Assembly (NCBI GenBank): GCA_963969395.1
Contig: OZ017798.1
Span: 7,370,173 to 7,434,172 of the forward strand
Reading direction: 5' to 3'
Source of the DNA: Pseudoscleropodium purum
Taxonomy: Eukaryota; Streptophyta; Bryopsida; Hypnales; Brachytheciaceae
DNA length: 64,000 nt
Part shown: positions 1 through 10,591 of the stretch, piece by piece
Numbering within the stretch: the first letter of the stretch is position 1
Layout of the letters: every line of letters begins with the position of its first letter
The notes under the pieces: model-generated
What the model was told of the DNA's origin: nothing
Database searches by the model: none
The model's input: the letters and a program-made list of their open reading frames with translations, nothing else
Position numbers and translations under genes: made by a program

Positions 1-392
1 AATCTTTAAACAATTAAATGTTAAATGAAGTGCAATGGTTCGCGATTTGTTATTAAAACAATGTCTCTTATAAGTTGAAAGATTATAAAGTTTGACCACG
101 AGTCCATGATAGTCTTGAAACTATGAAAAAATTCCAATTCATTTTTAGAAGGCAAACTAAAAAAATTTGTGACTTCAAATATAAATATATAAATACTATT
201 TAAAAAATCAAGATCAACACAAATACAAACATAATCAATATGGGCAAAAGGTATTCAATTTAATGTAGAATACCATACATTGTGCACATTTGGCTAATTG
301 CACATATAATTTTTTTCATTCCAACTCTATATTTCTAAACTAATTTTTAATGCCTATATAACCTATTCAACTACTACTTCTGCACTACCAAT
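1..392. other. AT-rich sequence, no gene seen
   Basis: AT-rich DNA lying 3' of the kinase-like gene on the minus strand. I see no reading frame, RNA gene or transposon end here. It is probably the continuation of hAT-1, whose left end would lie outside the window. Confidence 0.5.
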
Positions 393-1178
393 CTAATATA
401 AATGGCGGAAATGTTCATCTGACATCGGCCAACGATATGTATTAGAAAATCGCATAATCACATGGGCCAAACTAGTATTTTCATCGTCAATCTTCGAAGA
501 AATGCGCTTCAAGTAAGCATAAAACACTTTTGCAAAGTCATGAAAGGCAAATTGTGTCGCACTAGGTGTTTTAAGTAGCACGTTGAAATACGCCTCTGAC
601 ATGTTGTTTCCATTCATCCGCCGAGCAATTTTTCGAACGGCATACTCTTCCGACTTACGTGAATACATCGGAATGACTTCCACATCTGCACCTGCTTTAT
701 GCAAATATGCAATACATGGATCCACCCACCATCTCCTCTGCAAAGTTTGTTTCATCTCATCTGCTGATGTGAATGTGTACAAAGACTTCATTGGCTAAGA
801 AGCTAAGGTGGTCATGCCCCAATCGCAAACTCCAATATACACACATGACTCATCCTCTGGAAAATGCAACAAGATGTTGTCCGGAGAAAGATCATTGTGC
901 AAATGTCCAGCAAGATGTACTGCATACATTATATGCATAAACGCCCATGTCAACTCCGTGCGCTTCTTCCGATATCGCCCTAAACGGTGAGCTTTTACAA
1001 CTTCCTCTTCGGTTGGATTTATATACATCAAACGGATTTGAATGTTGTCTGGATAGTCCTTATCCATATTCAACATTTGTCAAAGAGTTCCACCATTCCA
1101 CCAATACGCATAATCTTCACACGTCATTCCGTGCATTGCAGCAAATCGTATCACACCCGCGTGTGGAATTCGAACAGC
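393..1178 (-). pseudogene. Kinase-like cargo gene, C-terminal half (interrupted by LTR insertion, two stops)
   Basis: C-terminal half of a protein-kinase-like gene whose N-terminal half is at 17008-17715. Removing the insertion and one TSD copy joins the halves in frame, giving about 497 codons. Visible motifs are WWNGG, the catalytic loop HNDLSPDN (HxDLxxxN pattern) and CDWG in place of DFG. The last two contain the catalytic Asp and the metal-binding Asp of the kinase fold. The frame has two in-frame stops, TGA at 1082-1080 (a Trp position by context) and TAG at 797-795. Both fit single C:G to T:A transitions. The paralogue at 53376-54953 shares the same motif order. The substrate is unknown, and the copy is almost certainly dead. 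The motifs fit a kinase fold; the role as transposon cargo is inferred from the paralogue inside hAT-3. Confidence 0.8.
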
Positions 1179-1385
1179 CATTGTGTCGCAGCTTAGAATT
1201 TTGGTTTTCTTAGTATACACCAAAATAGGAACGGAAACTAGTCATTAGGGAACCGGATCCGATAAGATGGAGAAGGAAAACTCAAAATTAGCACGGAACG
1301 AGAAGTAGTGGGCCTTTTGGATCTAATCCGGTCAGGAGTAACTAACCACGGAAACGGAATGCAACACGGATTAGGTCTAGGACCG

Positions 1386-4300
1386 TGTCGCAGCACAGGG
1401 CAGGTCAATTCCCCATTATACTCACAAAAATCGCTCTAGAGTATAACTAAGTGACTCTAAAGATCGAACCCACGAGATCCTGTGAAGTATCTAGCTCTAT
1501 TAAGCAGTTAAGCTCAGTCAGTATGCCAATCTTACTTTCCGATCCTAGATCTAGAACCAGAAATATTACCACACCGGATAACTACAGACCGGATTACTCC
1601 TTCTTCCGGTCCTACTAACTATCCGGTCCGTACAAATACCCAAATCCCAGGATCTCACAACTTCCGATCCTGGAAATCCTTTCTGACCAATCCGGTCGGA
1701 ATGGTCATCCTGTACTCGTAATCCTATCCGGTTTGGTTTTGCCTCTGTTTCACCATCAGAGGGGTCGCCGCTTAATTTTGAGAGTGGTAGGCCCACCACT
1801 CCTTCCGTGACTTATAGTGGCTGAAGACCCACTGTCCTACCTTCTAAACTCCTAAGCTAATCCGGATCCGGTTTGGTCCTTCACAACAACCCAGATAGCA
1901 ATCCGGGTCGTAGGTCACACAAAGATCCCCACACTCGACCCTCTCGTACTACAACGACCTTGATGCTACTTCCGATCCGTGCGAAGACAGGTGGTTACAA
2001 GTGCACCCGTCCGTTCCAACATCAACTAAAGTTCTTCCGTTACCCCTACGGGTGGTGAGACCTCACAGGAGATCGGACACTCGACCGGATTTCCCACCCG
2101 GGAGTTCTAGCGCAGCTAAGGAATCCCTCCCTACCCGCCTAGCCTAACAACGGCTTTCTCACCCGGAATCTCAAACTCTAGACGTGCTGAGGAACTAAGT
2201 TCACTCCCAACTCTTCGGTACCTACTCACATGCACCTTGGATCGGAAAATAAACACCAAGGGGAGAATTCACTTGCAAACCAACTCGTACTATCCTAACT
2301 CCACATCATACAATCCTGTCGCGCTGGAGAGAGACACACAATGAAAAGAATAGAAAAGTACAAGAAGTTTGCAAAATGAAAAACTCCCAGTTCCCATCTC
2401 AGGAACCGATTTATATACAAAGGGTCAAAACCCTAAAAGCACAAAAAGGAGCGGAAAACCCGTGGGGGTCCGCCGCCACCTAAATCTAACTTCCGGTCTA
2501 ACCTAATACTATTGAGCCGGATCCGGATCCGGATCCGCTCCTACTCCTAACTGAAATTAAAATCCTATCTACCCTACAACTCTAGATCCTATCGTCGGGC
2601 TTCCGACCTCCGGGGTTAGCTCCTCGAAGACTTCGCTCAAGTTCCGGACCCGTTCCCCCTCCTCAGGATTCGGTCCGGGTGGAGACTCCAAGTCGATGGT
2701 AATATCCGGTCTCGAGCCCGGAGTCCCAGTCCGTGCAGACTTCTTGGACTCAGGAGTCCAATCCTTCCTGTCCTTTGCCATAGTTGCATCCAGAAAGAGG
2801 TCCGGTAGAGAGATGTCCGAAAGGTGAATACCTTTGTCGCACGTCGCTCCCGTCAGCTTCCGGCTGCTCTCCTCGATCCGGTCCGCAGCCTTCCGCCCCT
2901 CCACCATTGCCGTCTCCACCTGCTCGGCGAAGTCCGCGAGAATCCGGACCATCTGGGAACCGGATAGTTTCTTCTCTTCGTGGATCTTCTCGTCGAAGAG
3001 CTTCGCCTTGGCCGCTGCCGTTCCGGTCTCTCCCAGGACCGCCTTGATCTGCTCGGCCACCTTCCGAGTCTCCTCCGCCATCTCCCGAGCGGCAGTCACG
3101 TCTTCCTGATAGGCGAAAAGTGTTGCCTTCAGTTTATCTACCTCCTCCTGCAACCGGCGGATCTCGGCTTCCTGCTTCCGGGTCTCTTCCGGATTCGTGA
3201 TGCATTGCGCCACTTGTTCCGCCAAGTTGCTGTCCGGTGCAGCACCCACCAACTTGCCGATTGCCGCAAGCGTCCTGTGCTTCACCTCCCAATCCGCCCT
3301 GATGTTGCAGAGGACGTTGATCAGACCGTTGAATGGATCTTGCATATCCGGATCTCCCCCGGAATTGGTCTTCTCGGCTTCCGGTTTCTCCTCCGGGGCC
3401 GGTTTGTCTTGACCGGGAGGCGTCCCGCGCTTGTGTGGAGGCGTCAGCTTCTGTCGCTTGATCGGCGGCATCAACTCCTCCTCTTCCTCGCTGGACTCCC
3501 GGTCTGACTCGGAATCGGATTCCGCTTCGTCATCCGTCTCCGACTCCCCATACTTCAGCAGCACTTCCTGCGTCTTCCACGCCTTCTCCTCTATGTTGGT
3601 GAGGACTTGGTTCTCCCGATAGAGGTGGAAGAGGTAAGGGCACACTGGAGTGGCCCTTTTCTTCCCAACCCTACTAACAAGCTGGGCCACGAGATCGGAA
3701 ATGATCCGTGCCCAGTCCACTTTCCGGGTACCACTGAGGGCACCGAAAATGGTGTTGCCGAGGGTGATCGTCACCCTGGTCGGCTTTTCAGGGTGAAGAA
3801 CCGGAACCAGGAATTGCAGGAGCCGACGGTGTCGGTCGTCCAAGCAATCCTCGACCGCGTATCCGTCCTTCGGGTTGACGGCTCCCTTGAACTTCCCTCG
3901 GACAAACTCATCCTTCCGGCTCGCCATTCCCAAACCTCCTGCCCGGAAACCGTAAACCGCTCTCCACATCCCCTCGTTCCAGCTGACGGGAGCTCCCCTC
4001 ACGGTGTTGTCAAACTGGTTGGACAGCTTTCCGAGGAGCTCCTTGACCATTCTCTCCTCCCTAAAACCCCAAGGTTTCTCGGCAAACCCTACGCAACCCA
4101 TGGATCTGAGATCATCCATGAGTTCAGCCTTTTCCGGCTCTGTGGAGGGAATAACCGGAATGACTTTCCGGAGCTTCACCTCGCCTCCAGAGGGACTCGC
4201 TTGCCTCGACCTACGTAGCTGAGGCATTCCCACTCACATCTACCTCACTCTCTCCTAGCCGCACGTCCCGTTCCTCACTTCCTCTCTCCGATCTCAACCG

Positions 4301-4690
4301 GAAGCAGAACAGACAAAACACAAACGCTCAGACGCACAAACGACAAAAACTCAACCGCGCACGCTCAAGGTCGAGTTTCTAAAAGGGGGTGCAACAGTGA
4401 AAGCTCCTCCTTTTATAGTCCCTGGACCCTTTCCGGTTTGTCATCATGAATCCGGTTTACCATCATAATCCGGTTCATCATCATCATCCGGTCCTAGACC
4501 TAATCCGTGTTGCATTCCGTTTCCGTCGTTACTTACTCCTGACCGGATTGGATCTAAGAAGCCCACTACTTCACGTTCCGTGCTAATTCTGAGTTTTCCT
4601 TCCCCACCTAATCGGATCCGGTTAGCTAATGACTAGTTTCCGTTCCTATTTTGGTGTATTCTAAGAAAATCAAAATTCTAAGCTGCGACA
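1386..4690 (-). repeat. 3' LTR of the complete Ty3 element
   Basis: A 3305-bp direct repeat of 10603-13907, bounded by TGTCGCAGC and GCTGCGACA. It contains an intact 552-aa ORF (4227-2569), an upstream TATAAAAGG box at 4417-4409 and a second TATATAAAT box at 2417-2409, all on the minus strand. Confidence 0.95.
2569..4227 (-). CDS. LTR-encoded acidic coiled-coil protein (3' LTR copy)
   Basis: A 552-aa ORF lying wholly inside the 3' LTR. The start is the ATG at 4227 (MPQLRR), about 180 bp downstream of a TATA box. No known family is recognised. Visible parts are a basic N-terminus, a globular middle (about 20-215), an acidic Ser/Glu/Asp stretch (about 225-252), a basic NLS-like run PPIKRQKLTPPHKRG, a Lys/Glu/Ala-rich coiled coil (about 340-440) and a Pro/Ser-rich tail. 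It differs from the 5' LTR copy at two residues that I noticed. In the genomic RNA this copy lies downstream of pol. The NLS and coiled coil hint at a nuclear, oligomeric accessory protein; that is inference only. Five copies in the window keep the frame, three without stops. Confidence 0.85.
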   Translation of the reverse strand: MPQLRRSRQASPSGGEVKLRKVIPVIPSTEPEKAELMDDLRSMGCVGFAEKPWGFREERMVKELLGKLSNQFDNTVRGAPVSWNEGMWRAVYGFRAGGLGMASRKDEFVRGKFKGAVNPKDGYAVEDCLDDRHRRLLQFLVPVLHPEKPTRVTITLGNTIFGALSGTRKVDWARIISDLVAQLVSRVGKKRATPVCPYLFHLYRENQVLTNIEEKAWKTQEVLLKYGESETDDEAESDSESDRESSEEEEELMPPIKRQKLTPPHKRGTPPGQDKPAPEEKPEAEKTNSGGDPDMQDPFNGLINVLCNIRADWEVKHRTLAAIGKLVGAAPDSNLAEQVAQCITNPEETRKQEAEIRRLQEEVDKLKATLFAYQEDVTAAREMAEETRKVAEQIKAVLGETGTAAAKAKLFDEKIHEEKKLSGSQMVRILADFAEQVETAMVEGRKAADRIEESSRKLTGATCDKGIHLSDISLPDLFLDATMAKDRKDWTPESKKSARTGTPGSRPDITIDLESPPGPNPEEGERVRNLSEVFEELTPEVGSPTIGSRVVG

Positions 4691-4703
4691 TTACCCCTTC
4701 CTC
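4691..4703 (-). promoter_or_regulatory. Polypurine tract
   Basis: On the minus strand GAGGAAGGGG followed by TAA directly abuts the 3' LTR start (TGTCGCAGC). This is the expected place and composition for plus-strand DNA priming in a Ty3 element. Confidence 0.8.
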
Positions 4704-4726
4704 ATCTGTGAGCGTCCCCGCGAACA

Positions 4727-7700
4727 TCATTGACCTTCCGTCGAAGAAGTAGCCACCGAATACTTTTTCACCCTTGATCCGTTCACACGAGTGTCAAGCC
4801 ACTGGCCCTGCAAATTCGCAAGTTGCAAAGACCCATTTTGAAAAATTTGAATGACTCGGAAAGGTCCCATCCATCGGGTATGCAATTTTCCTGGAAACTC
4901 TTTGTGACGGTTGTCATAAACTAGCACCAGACCGCCTTCCTGGATTCCATGATCAACTGGAAGTTTCCGGTCATAATCTTTCTTGCGTTTGAATTGCACT
5001 TCCATGGTTCTCTCAAGAGCTGCAATCCGGGTTTCTTCCAGTTCTTCAATCGCGAGGAGTCGCGGAAGTATATCCATTCTGGTCTCCGCATTCCGGGCTG
5101 CCAGGACACGGAATGTCTCCACTTCTAACTCCACCCCATGAACTGTGTTTTGACCAAAGACCAAAAAGTAGGGCGTTTTTCCGGTTGTGCTCTTCTCCGC
5201 CGTATTGTACGCATGCACGGCCGAAGGTAGTTTCCGGTCCCAATCCGTCTTGTGAGCGGAAACCATCTTGTTCAAGATCTTCCCAATAATTCCGTTCGCC
5301 CGCTCGGTTAATCCATTCGCCTTTGGATTATAAGGAGTCGTCTTCCGGTGCTTGATAAGATATTTGGCAGTTAGGTCGGAGATGACGTCATTGAGGAAAT
5401 GGGTTCCTCTATCACTGACCAACTCCAGTGGGTGGCCAAATCGCATGAGGATTTCTTCAAACAAAAAGGACGCGGAAGTCTCGGCATCGTTTTTCCGGGT
5501 TGCTCTGGCCTCCACCCACTTGGTCGCGTAATCTGTGGCTAGGATTATGTACCTCTTCTTCCTAGCACTGACCGGAAAAATGGGTCCAATAAAGTCGATC
5601 CCCCATTTCTCAAACGGTGCTAAGGGAATTATGGGAGTGAGCGGCCAATGATTCCGGAAAGATGGTGCTCCTGTCCGCTGACACTGATCGCAACTCCGAA
5701 CAAAATTCCTCACATCCCTGTGTACATACGGCCACCAGTATCCGGCGGATCGGATCCGGTTCACCGTAGTAACAAAGGCAAAATGTCCTCCGGAACTCCC
5801 GCAATGGAGTGCCCGGATGACTTTCTTCCGGTCCGAAGGTTCCAAACATCGCCTAAGGACGTCGTCCGCCCCTAACTTGAAAAGGACTCCCCTAATCATG
5901 GTATAAGGAGCCGCTTTTCTCTGAAAGATTTCTTTCTCCTCTAGACTCATCTGTTCCGGATATTTGGAATTCACTAAATAGCTAATGATATCCCGGAACT
6001 CCGAAACAGACTCGTTGCTTAGGTGAAAAACTTCTATCAAGGGAAAATCCGGTTTCTCCATTTCAACCGGAATCTCCAGAGAATCCGGAAACTCATCCGG
6101 AAACTCAGCGGAAATATCCGCCACGGATTCCTGTCCTCTTTGTCTCGAGAGGTAATCCGCGTTCGAGTTTGCTTTTCCGGGTTTCACTACGACCTCGTAA
6201 TTAAACTCTTGTAAAAGCAAAATCCATCTAGCAATCCGACCTGACAAATCCGGTTTGTTCACGAGGTATTTCAAGGAATCATGATCTGTGTGAAAAATTA
6301 CCTTGTACCCTAGCAAATAATGTCGGAACTTCTTGCAAGAATACACGACCGCCAGAGCTTCTCGTTCTGTGGTGGTGTAATTTCGTTCCGCCAAACTCAT
6401 TTGCCTGCTCGCATAGTAAATCGGATTCTCACGCTTCTCCGTGTCGAACTGCCAAAGAATGGATCCTAGACACCAACCGGATGCGTCGATGGTGACATGG
6501 AACTCTTTTGTCCAATCCGGAACGGAAAGGATCGGAGCTCTAGCAAGCTGAGTCTTCAGATCATCGAAGGCCTGCTGTCGCTTTCCGGTCCACACAAATT
6601 CCGTATCCTGTTTGAGTAGTTCCGTGAGAGGGATGGCCCTCTTGGCGTATCCGTCAATGAATCGACGGTAGTAGCCCACACACCCTAGAAACCCACGGAT
6701 CTCCCTTACGCTCGTCGGAGGCAGCAAGGATAGAACCGCCCTCACCTTCTCCAAGTCCGCTTGTAATCCGGCTTGGCTCACCACGTGCCCCAGTAAAATT
6801 CCGGAACTCATTCCGAAAAAACACTTTCCGGGGTGTAATCTCAAATTGGTTTCTCGGCACCTTTGAAACGTTTTCCGCAAACATTCGAGATGAAGTTTCC
6901 GGTCGCTAAAAACTGCAAAGTCATCAATGAAGACCTCAATGAAATGGCGGAGAAAATCCTTGAAAATGTCCATCATCAGCCGTTGGAAAGTTCCGGGTGC
7001 GTTGCACAGGCCAAACGGCATCCGGGTAAATGCGAAAGTTCCCCATTCTGTCGTGAACGTGGTCTTCAGCTGATCCCTCCGTCGGATGAACACTTGGTTG
7101 TAACCTGAAAATCCGTCCAAAAAGCTGTAACATTCGTGTCCGGCCACGTGGTCCAAAATGATGTCAGTAAATGGAAGGGGAAAGTAATCCTTCTTTGTGG
7201 CTGTGTTCAATTTCCGGAAATCTTGACACACCCGGATCTTAACTTTCCCATCCGTTCCCAACTTCTTGGGAACCACCACAATAGGGGAAACCCACTCGGA
7301 ATTGTTCACCGGATAGATGAATCCAGTTTCCAATAACCGGTCGATTTCTTCCTTGACCATTAACGAGTACTTCGGGTTGAGTCGGTACTGTCGCTGACGG
7401 ACCGGAATAGATCCTTCCGTCAAGTCAATGTGATGCTCTCCTAAGTGAGGGGGGATTCCCTTCAGATCAGACGGCTCCCATGCAAAAATATCGAGGTACT
7501 CCTGGAGAAGTTGAACGTAACCGGATTTCTCCGTGCTTTGCATGAGCTTGCTCAAGTGAAAGCACTTGCCTGGTTCAACCTCCTCCTGCTCATAATCGAT
7601 GGGCGAGACGATCGGTTTGATCTTCTCTTCGTGAACCTCTTCCGGAACGGAAACTAAATTTCCCCATTCTGGTCTCATCGTTTCCTCACTTACACCCGCG

Positions 7701-8836
7701 AGAAGGTTTCCATCCTGGATCTGTCGAGTGATCCACTCGGCTGTGAGCGGAACGCTTGACTCTCCTAAGGATCGATCTTCCAGCATGGTACTGCTAGGCT
7801 TCTCCGGATCATGCTCCAACACAGCATTAGAGAACCCAAAACTTTTCTCCGTTTTGTGTTCGAATGGATCCACATAATAGCTTGGAATCGACTCTTCCGA
7901 ATCCGTCCAATCCGATGTGTAACCATCCGAGTCGCTGGTTTCTCCTAAATGCTTTTCCGTGGACCAAGGTATCCGGATGGAAGGTTTCCCGACCACCAGT
8001 TCCTTGTTTCCCCAATCCACCAGTACTTGGGCAGAGTATAACCAAGGTCTACCCAGTAACATAGGAAAAGGTCTTCCTTTGTGCACACGGATGATGACAT
8101 AGTTGAGCAGATAATCCGTTCCTCCAATCCGGGTTGGAATTTGCGAAAGTTTGCCAACCGGATGTACTCGGGATTGATCCGCCATACGAAGGACTTGATC
8201 CGTCGCTTCGATCGTGGTGAATCCTAACTCAAATGCCGTGTCTTCCAACATCAAGTTGACTCCAGATCCGCCATCGATGGGAACCTTTGGAATCAGGCAT
8301 CCTTCTATCTCCACACCGATCTCTGGAGCCCCGGAATCTTCCGGTTGGGAGAAGTTAACTGCCACCGCTGGGAGTTTCACCCTCTTCTTCCGTTTCCGTG
8401 TCCAGCTATCTCGGATCAGCTTCTGGTACATCACGTTGTCGTGCAGGAGCTGTCCAATCGTAACATTCGCCCGTTGATCTCGGATGTCCTGGATGATGTC
8501 ATACTCATGAGTACGGATATCCGGATTGATAACCACTGGGGTGTTACTGAAACGAACCTGCTTCTTACTCGTCACCACATCCGGTCCAGAGATTTCCGTC
8601 CGAATCTCTGCACTGATGTCGATCGGAATCCGGTTCCGGTCCACCCCTTCCTCAAAGTGAACTTCCTCCGGTTCTGGACTCCGTCTCTGAAAAACAGGAT
8701 CAGAATCACTACTCGATTTCTGCCTCCTCCTCTGCTTTTTCTTCTTTCCCCTTACAGCTCGTTCGGGTTGATTCCTGGTGGAACTGCGGGTCGATACCCG
8801 GTTTACCAAGCTCTCCGTCTCCGCCGGCAGTTCCAC
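4727..8836 (-). CDS. Pol polyprotein (protease, RT, RNase H, integrase)
   Basis: About 1369 residues. The order is an Arg/Lys/Ser-rich leader, protease with IDGGSG near residue 187, RT with MPFGLCNAP and FIDD (YxDD site) near 636, and RNase H starting at TIDAS near 783. Integrase follows with an HHCC finger (about 1011-1053) and a core with Asp in GIDF (about 1081), Asp in SDRG (about 1142) and Glu in TERANG (about 1178), giving DD35E spacing. No chromodomain is seen at the C-terminus. The frame has no ATG at its start: the first codon here is GTG, and the frame runs directly on from gag after a single TGA at 8848-8846. Expression therefore probably needs stop read-through. All catalytic motifs I checked are present. 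Confidence 0.95.
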   Translation of the reverse strand: MELPAETESLVNRVSTRSSTRNQPERAVRGKKKKQRRRQKSSSDSDPVFQRRSPEPEEVHFEEGVDRNRIPIDISAEIRTEISGPDVVTSKKQVRFSNTPVVINPDIRTHEYDIIQDIRDQRANVTIGQLLHDNVMYQKLIRDSWTRKRKKRVKLPAVAVNFSQPEDSGAPEIGVEIEGCLIPKVPIDGGSGVNLMLEDTAFELGFTTIEATDQVLRMADQSRVHPVGKLSQIPTRIGGTDYLLNYVIIRVHKGRPFPMLLGRPWLYSAQVLVDWGNKELVVGKPSIRIPWSTEKHLGETSDSDGYTSDWTDSEESIPSYYVDPFEHKTEKSFGFSNAVLEHDPEKPSSTMLEDRSLGESSVPLTAEWITRQIQDGNLLAGVSEETMRPEWGNLVSVPEEVHEEKIKPIVSPIDYEQEEVEPGKCFHLSKLMQSTEKSGYVQLLQEYLDIFAWEPSDLKGIPPHLGEHHIDLTEGSIPVRQRQYRLNPKYSLMVKEEIDRLLETGFIYPVNNSEWVSPIVVVPKKLGTDGKVKIRVCQDFRKLNTATKKDYFPLPFTDIILDHVAGHECYSFLDGFSGYNQVFIRRRDQLKTTFTTEWGTFAFTRMPFGLCNAPGTFQRLMMDIFKDFLRHFIEVFIDDFAVFSDRKLHLECLRKTFQRCRETNLRLHPGKCFFGMSSGILLGHVVSQAGLQADLEKVRAVLSLLPPTSVREIRGFLGCVGYYRRFIDGYAKRAIPLTELLKQDTEFVWTGKRQQAFDDLKTQLARAPILSVPDWTKEFHVTIDASGWCLGSILWQFDTEKRENPIYYASRQMSLAERNYTTTEREALAVVYSCKKFRHYLLGYKVIFHTDHDSLKYLVNKPDLSGRIARWILLLQEFNYEVVVKPGKANSNADYLSRQRGQESVADISAEFPDEFPDSLEIPVEMEKPDFPLIEVFHLSNESVSEFRDIISYLVNSKYPEQMSLEEKEIFQRKAAPYTMIRGVLFKLGADDVLRRCLEPSDRKKVIRALHCGSSGGHFAFVTTVNRIRSAGYWWPYVHRDVRNFVRSCDQCQRTGAPSFRNHWPLTPIIPLAPFEKWGIDFIGPIFPVSARKKRYIILATDYATKWVEARATRKNDAETSASFLFEEILMRFGHPLELVSDRGTHFLNDVISDLTAKYLIKHRKTTPYNPKANGLTERANGIIGKILNKMVSAHKTDWDRKLPSAVHAYNTAEKSTTGKTPYFLVFGQNTVHGVELEVETFRVLAARNAETRMDILPRLLAIEELEETRIAALERTMEVQFKRKKDYDRKLPVDHGIQEGGLVLVYDNRHKEFPGKLHTRWMGPFRVIQIFQNGSLQLANLQGQWLDTRVNGSRVKKYSVATSSTEGQ

Positions 8837-8845
8837 CTCGCATCG

Positions 8846-8848
8846 TCA
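8846..8848 (-). promoter_or_regulatory. Single in-frame TGA between gag and pol
   Basis: The gag frame (from 10456) and the pol frame are the same (offset 1620 nt, a multiple of 3). They are separated only by AAG TGA CGA. No ATG opens pol. Same-frame gag and pol with one stop is the read-through architecture known from gammaretroviruses and some plant retroelements. Confidence 0.6.
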
Positions 8849-10456
8849 CTTGTCCGGATTCTCCGTTCCGGCTGAGTGGCCATAGTTGAGCGCGGTCTGC
8901 TCCCTTGGAAGAATTTGAACTTGTTTGTAAACCGGTCTTGGCTGTATGGGCTTCGAACACTGCTCCTCCTGATGCCCATACTCTTGGCAATTCTGGCACG
9001 GAAGAGTACGAGGAGCACCCTGCCCTGGTCCCCTGTTAGGACACGAGTTGGCATAATGTCCCGGTTCTCCACAGCCATAACAAATCACCACTTGTCTATC
9101 CGGGTAACCAAGGGCTCGCACGGGCTGCTGCATTACCAACCCCTGACTCGGTCCCGGTAAAAAGTTCCGGTTCAACATGTTGGACCGGGAAGGAATCGTG
9201 ATCCCTTTTCCTCTACCATAGGTCGGCTGCACTTGGTAGATCTCCTCCTCTTCCTCGTTTGCTACGGTGTAGTAGATATCTTCTTCCGGATACACATAGT
9301 GAACTTGCTTCTGGGCAGCTCGCTGGCATTCACTTGGATAGTGACCCGGTTCTCCACATCTTCCGCACCAGACATTGGATCGAGAAGTCGGAACGATCCG
9401 TCTTGGTTTCCGGTTCTCAGCCATGTTGACCTTGATAGCCTCCAAAGACTCTTGGATGCTCTTCATCATCTTCTTGGAATCCGTATCTTCCATCTTCACT
9501 TTCACAACCCGTTTCTCTCTCTGACCTTTCGACTTGTGCGAACGTCGGGGAGGTGAAACACTCTGTTCCTCATCCGAGCTCGATGAATCCGGATCGGAAA
9601 CTTCCGTTCCAGAACTCTCGGAACTGCTGTCCGAATCGGAAACCTTCTTACGATGCTTCAACTTCCGGTCGCCTTTCTTGTTCTTCCCCTTTTCTTGCTT
9701 CTCGCTCCTTCTCAAGGACTTCCGGAGTGACTGAGCGGAATTCTCGTAATTAGCCGCAGCATCCATGGCGTCTCTAAGTGTCCTAGGCCGCGTCTGACGA
9801 ATCAGAAATCCCATAGACTCGGGTAATCCGGCAACATACCACTCCACCTGCAGACTAGGAGCGATCTCCGTGGTCAGCTTCTGGATCAGCGCCTTCACCC
9901 TCTGGCCATACTTCCGCACGGATTCGGATGATTTCATCGTTAGTGTACTGAGCCGTCCCAAGGCTCTGGCTTCTCCTCCTACCTCCCGGAAAGCTTGCAG
10001 GAAATCCGTTCTCAACTGATCCCAGTTATTCCGGATTGGATCGGAAATATCCTGATACCATTTAAGAGCTTCTCCCTTGAGCAATCCTTGGAAAATTCTT
10101 CGCTGGGCCGCCTCATTTTCCTGGTTGGCGAGTGCAGTAGATTCAAACTCGCACAGCCAGTCATCCGCATCTTGGCTTCCATCACCCTTAAAACGCTTGT
10201 ATCTCAATCGAGTCATGACGTCTTCGTCCTCGAGGAACGGATCTTCTCTGTCCGGTTCCGGATCTAGATCGGAAACTGAAGGCGTATGACCAGATCTCGG
10301 ATTCTCGCTTTCTCCTGCAGATGCAGACACGAAAATCGGACGGTTAACCGGATCTTGCAGATCCGGTTCACTCTGATCCGGTTCAGGCGATTCTTCCGAT
10401 CGTTCTCTTCTTCTCAATCGCTCGGACGTTCTCGTATTCCTTATTCCGCTTCTCAT
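8846..10456 (-). CDS. Gag polyprotein with three CCHC zinc knuckles
   Basis: A 536-aa protein starting at the ATG at 10456. It has an Arg/Glu-rich N-terminus, a retrotransposon-gag capsid-like region with conserved Trp residues (about 75-215, e.g. DADDWLCEFE and ALKWYQDI), a basic/Ser-rich linker, then three zinc knuckles: CGRCGEPGHYPSEC (about 365), CYGCGEPGHYANSC (about 462) and CQNCQEYGHQEEQC (about 490). It forms the virus-like particle and binds RNA. It ends in TGA followed by CGA, and pol continues in the same frame. The TGA is either a programmed read-through site or a CGA to TGA mutation. Confidence 0.93.
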   Translation of the reverse strand: MRSGIRNTRTSERLRRRERSEESPEPDQSEPDLQDPVNRPIFVSASAGESENPRSGHTPSVSDLDPEPDREDPFLEDEDVMTRLRYKRFKGDGSQDADDWLCEFESTALANQENEAAQRRIFQGLLKGEALKWYQDISDPIRNNWDQLRTDFLQAFREVGGEARALGRLSTLTMKSSESVRKYGQRVKALIQKLTTEIAPSLQVEWYVAGLPESMGFLIRQTRPRTLRDAMDAAANYENSAQSLRKSLRRSEKQEKGKNKKGDRKLKHRKKVSDSDSSSESSGTEVSDPDSSSSDEEQSVSPPRRSHKSKGQREKRVVKVKMEDTDSKKMMKSIQESLEAIKVNMAENRKPRRIVPTSRSNVWCGRCGEPGHYPSECQRAAQKQVHYVYPEEDIYYTVANEEEEEIYQVQPTYGRGKGITIPSRSNMLNRNFLPGPSQGLVMQQPVRALGYPDRQVVICYGCGEPGHYANSCPNRGPGQGAPRTLPCQNCQEYGHQEEQCSKPIQPRPVYKQVQILPREQTALNYGHSAGTENPDK

Positions 10457-10572
10457 GAGTTAGTTTCCAGATTCAGCCGGAAAACAAAACCCAATCCGAG
10501 AAATGAAAACACGGAAAAGACGAACTACTGACTCAGCTTCTTCTGTACCGCAATAAAGCCGATAGCTTTAGA

Positions 10573-10591
10573 ATCCCCGGCAGCGGCGCCA
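10573..10591 (-). promoter_or_regulatory. Primer-binding site, tRNA-Asp type
   Basis: On the minus strand TGGCGCCGCTGCCGGGGAT lies 11 nt inside the 5' LTR end (10603). From memory of plant tRNA-Asp(GUC) 3' ends, this is complementary with one mismatch. The same kind of PBS is known for several plant gypsy lineages. Confidence 0.8.

Noticed and set aside
2980..4222. Long plus-strand frames (175 and 203 codons) opposite the LTR ORF, repeated in every LTR
   Set aside because: They are antisense to the conserved 552-aa ORF, follow its codon structure and lack independent motifs or TATA boxes.
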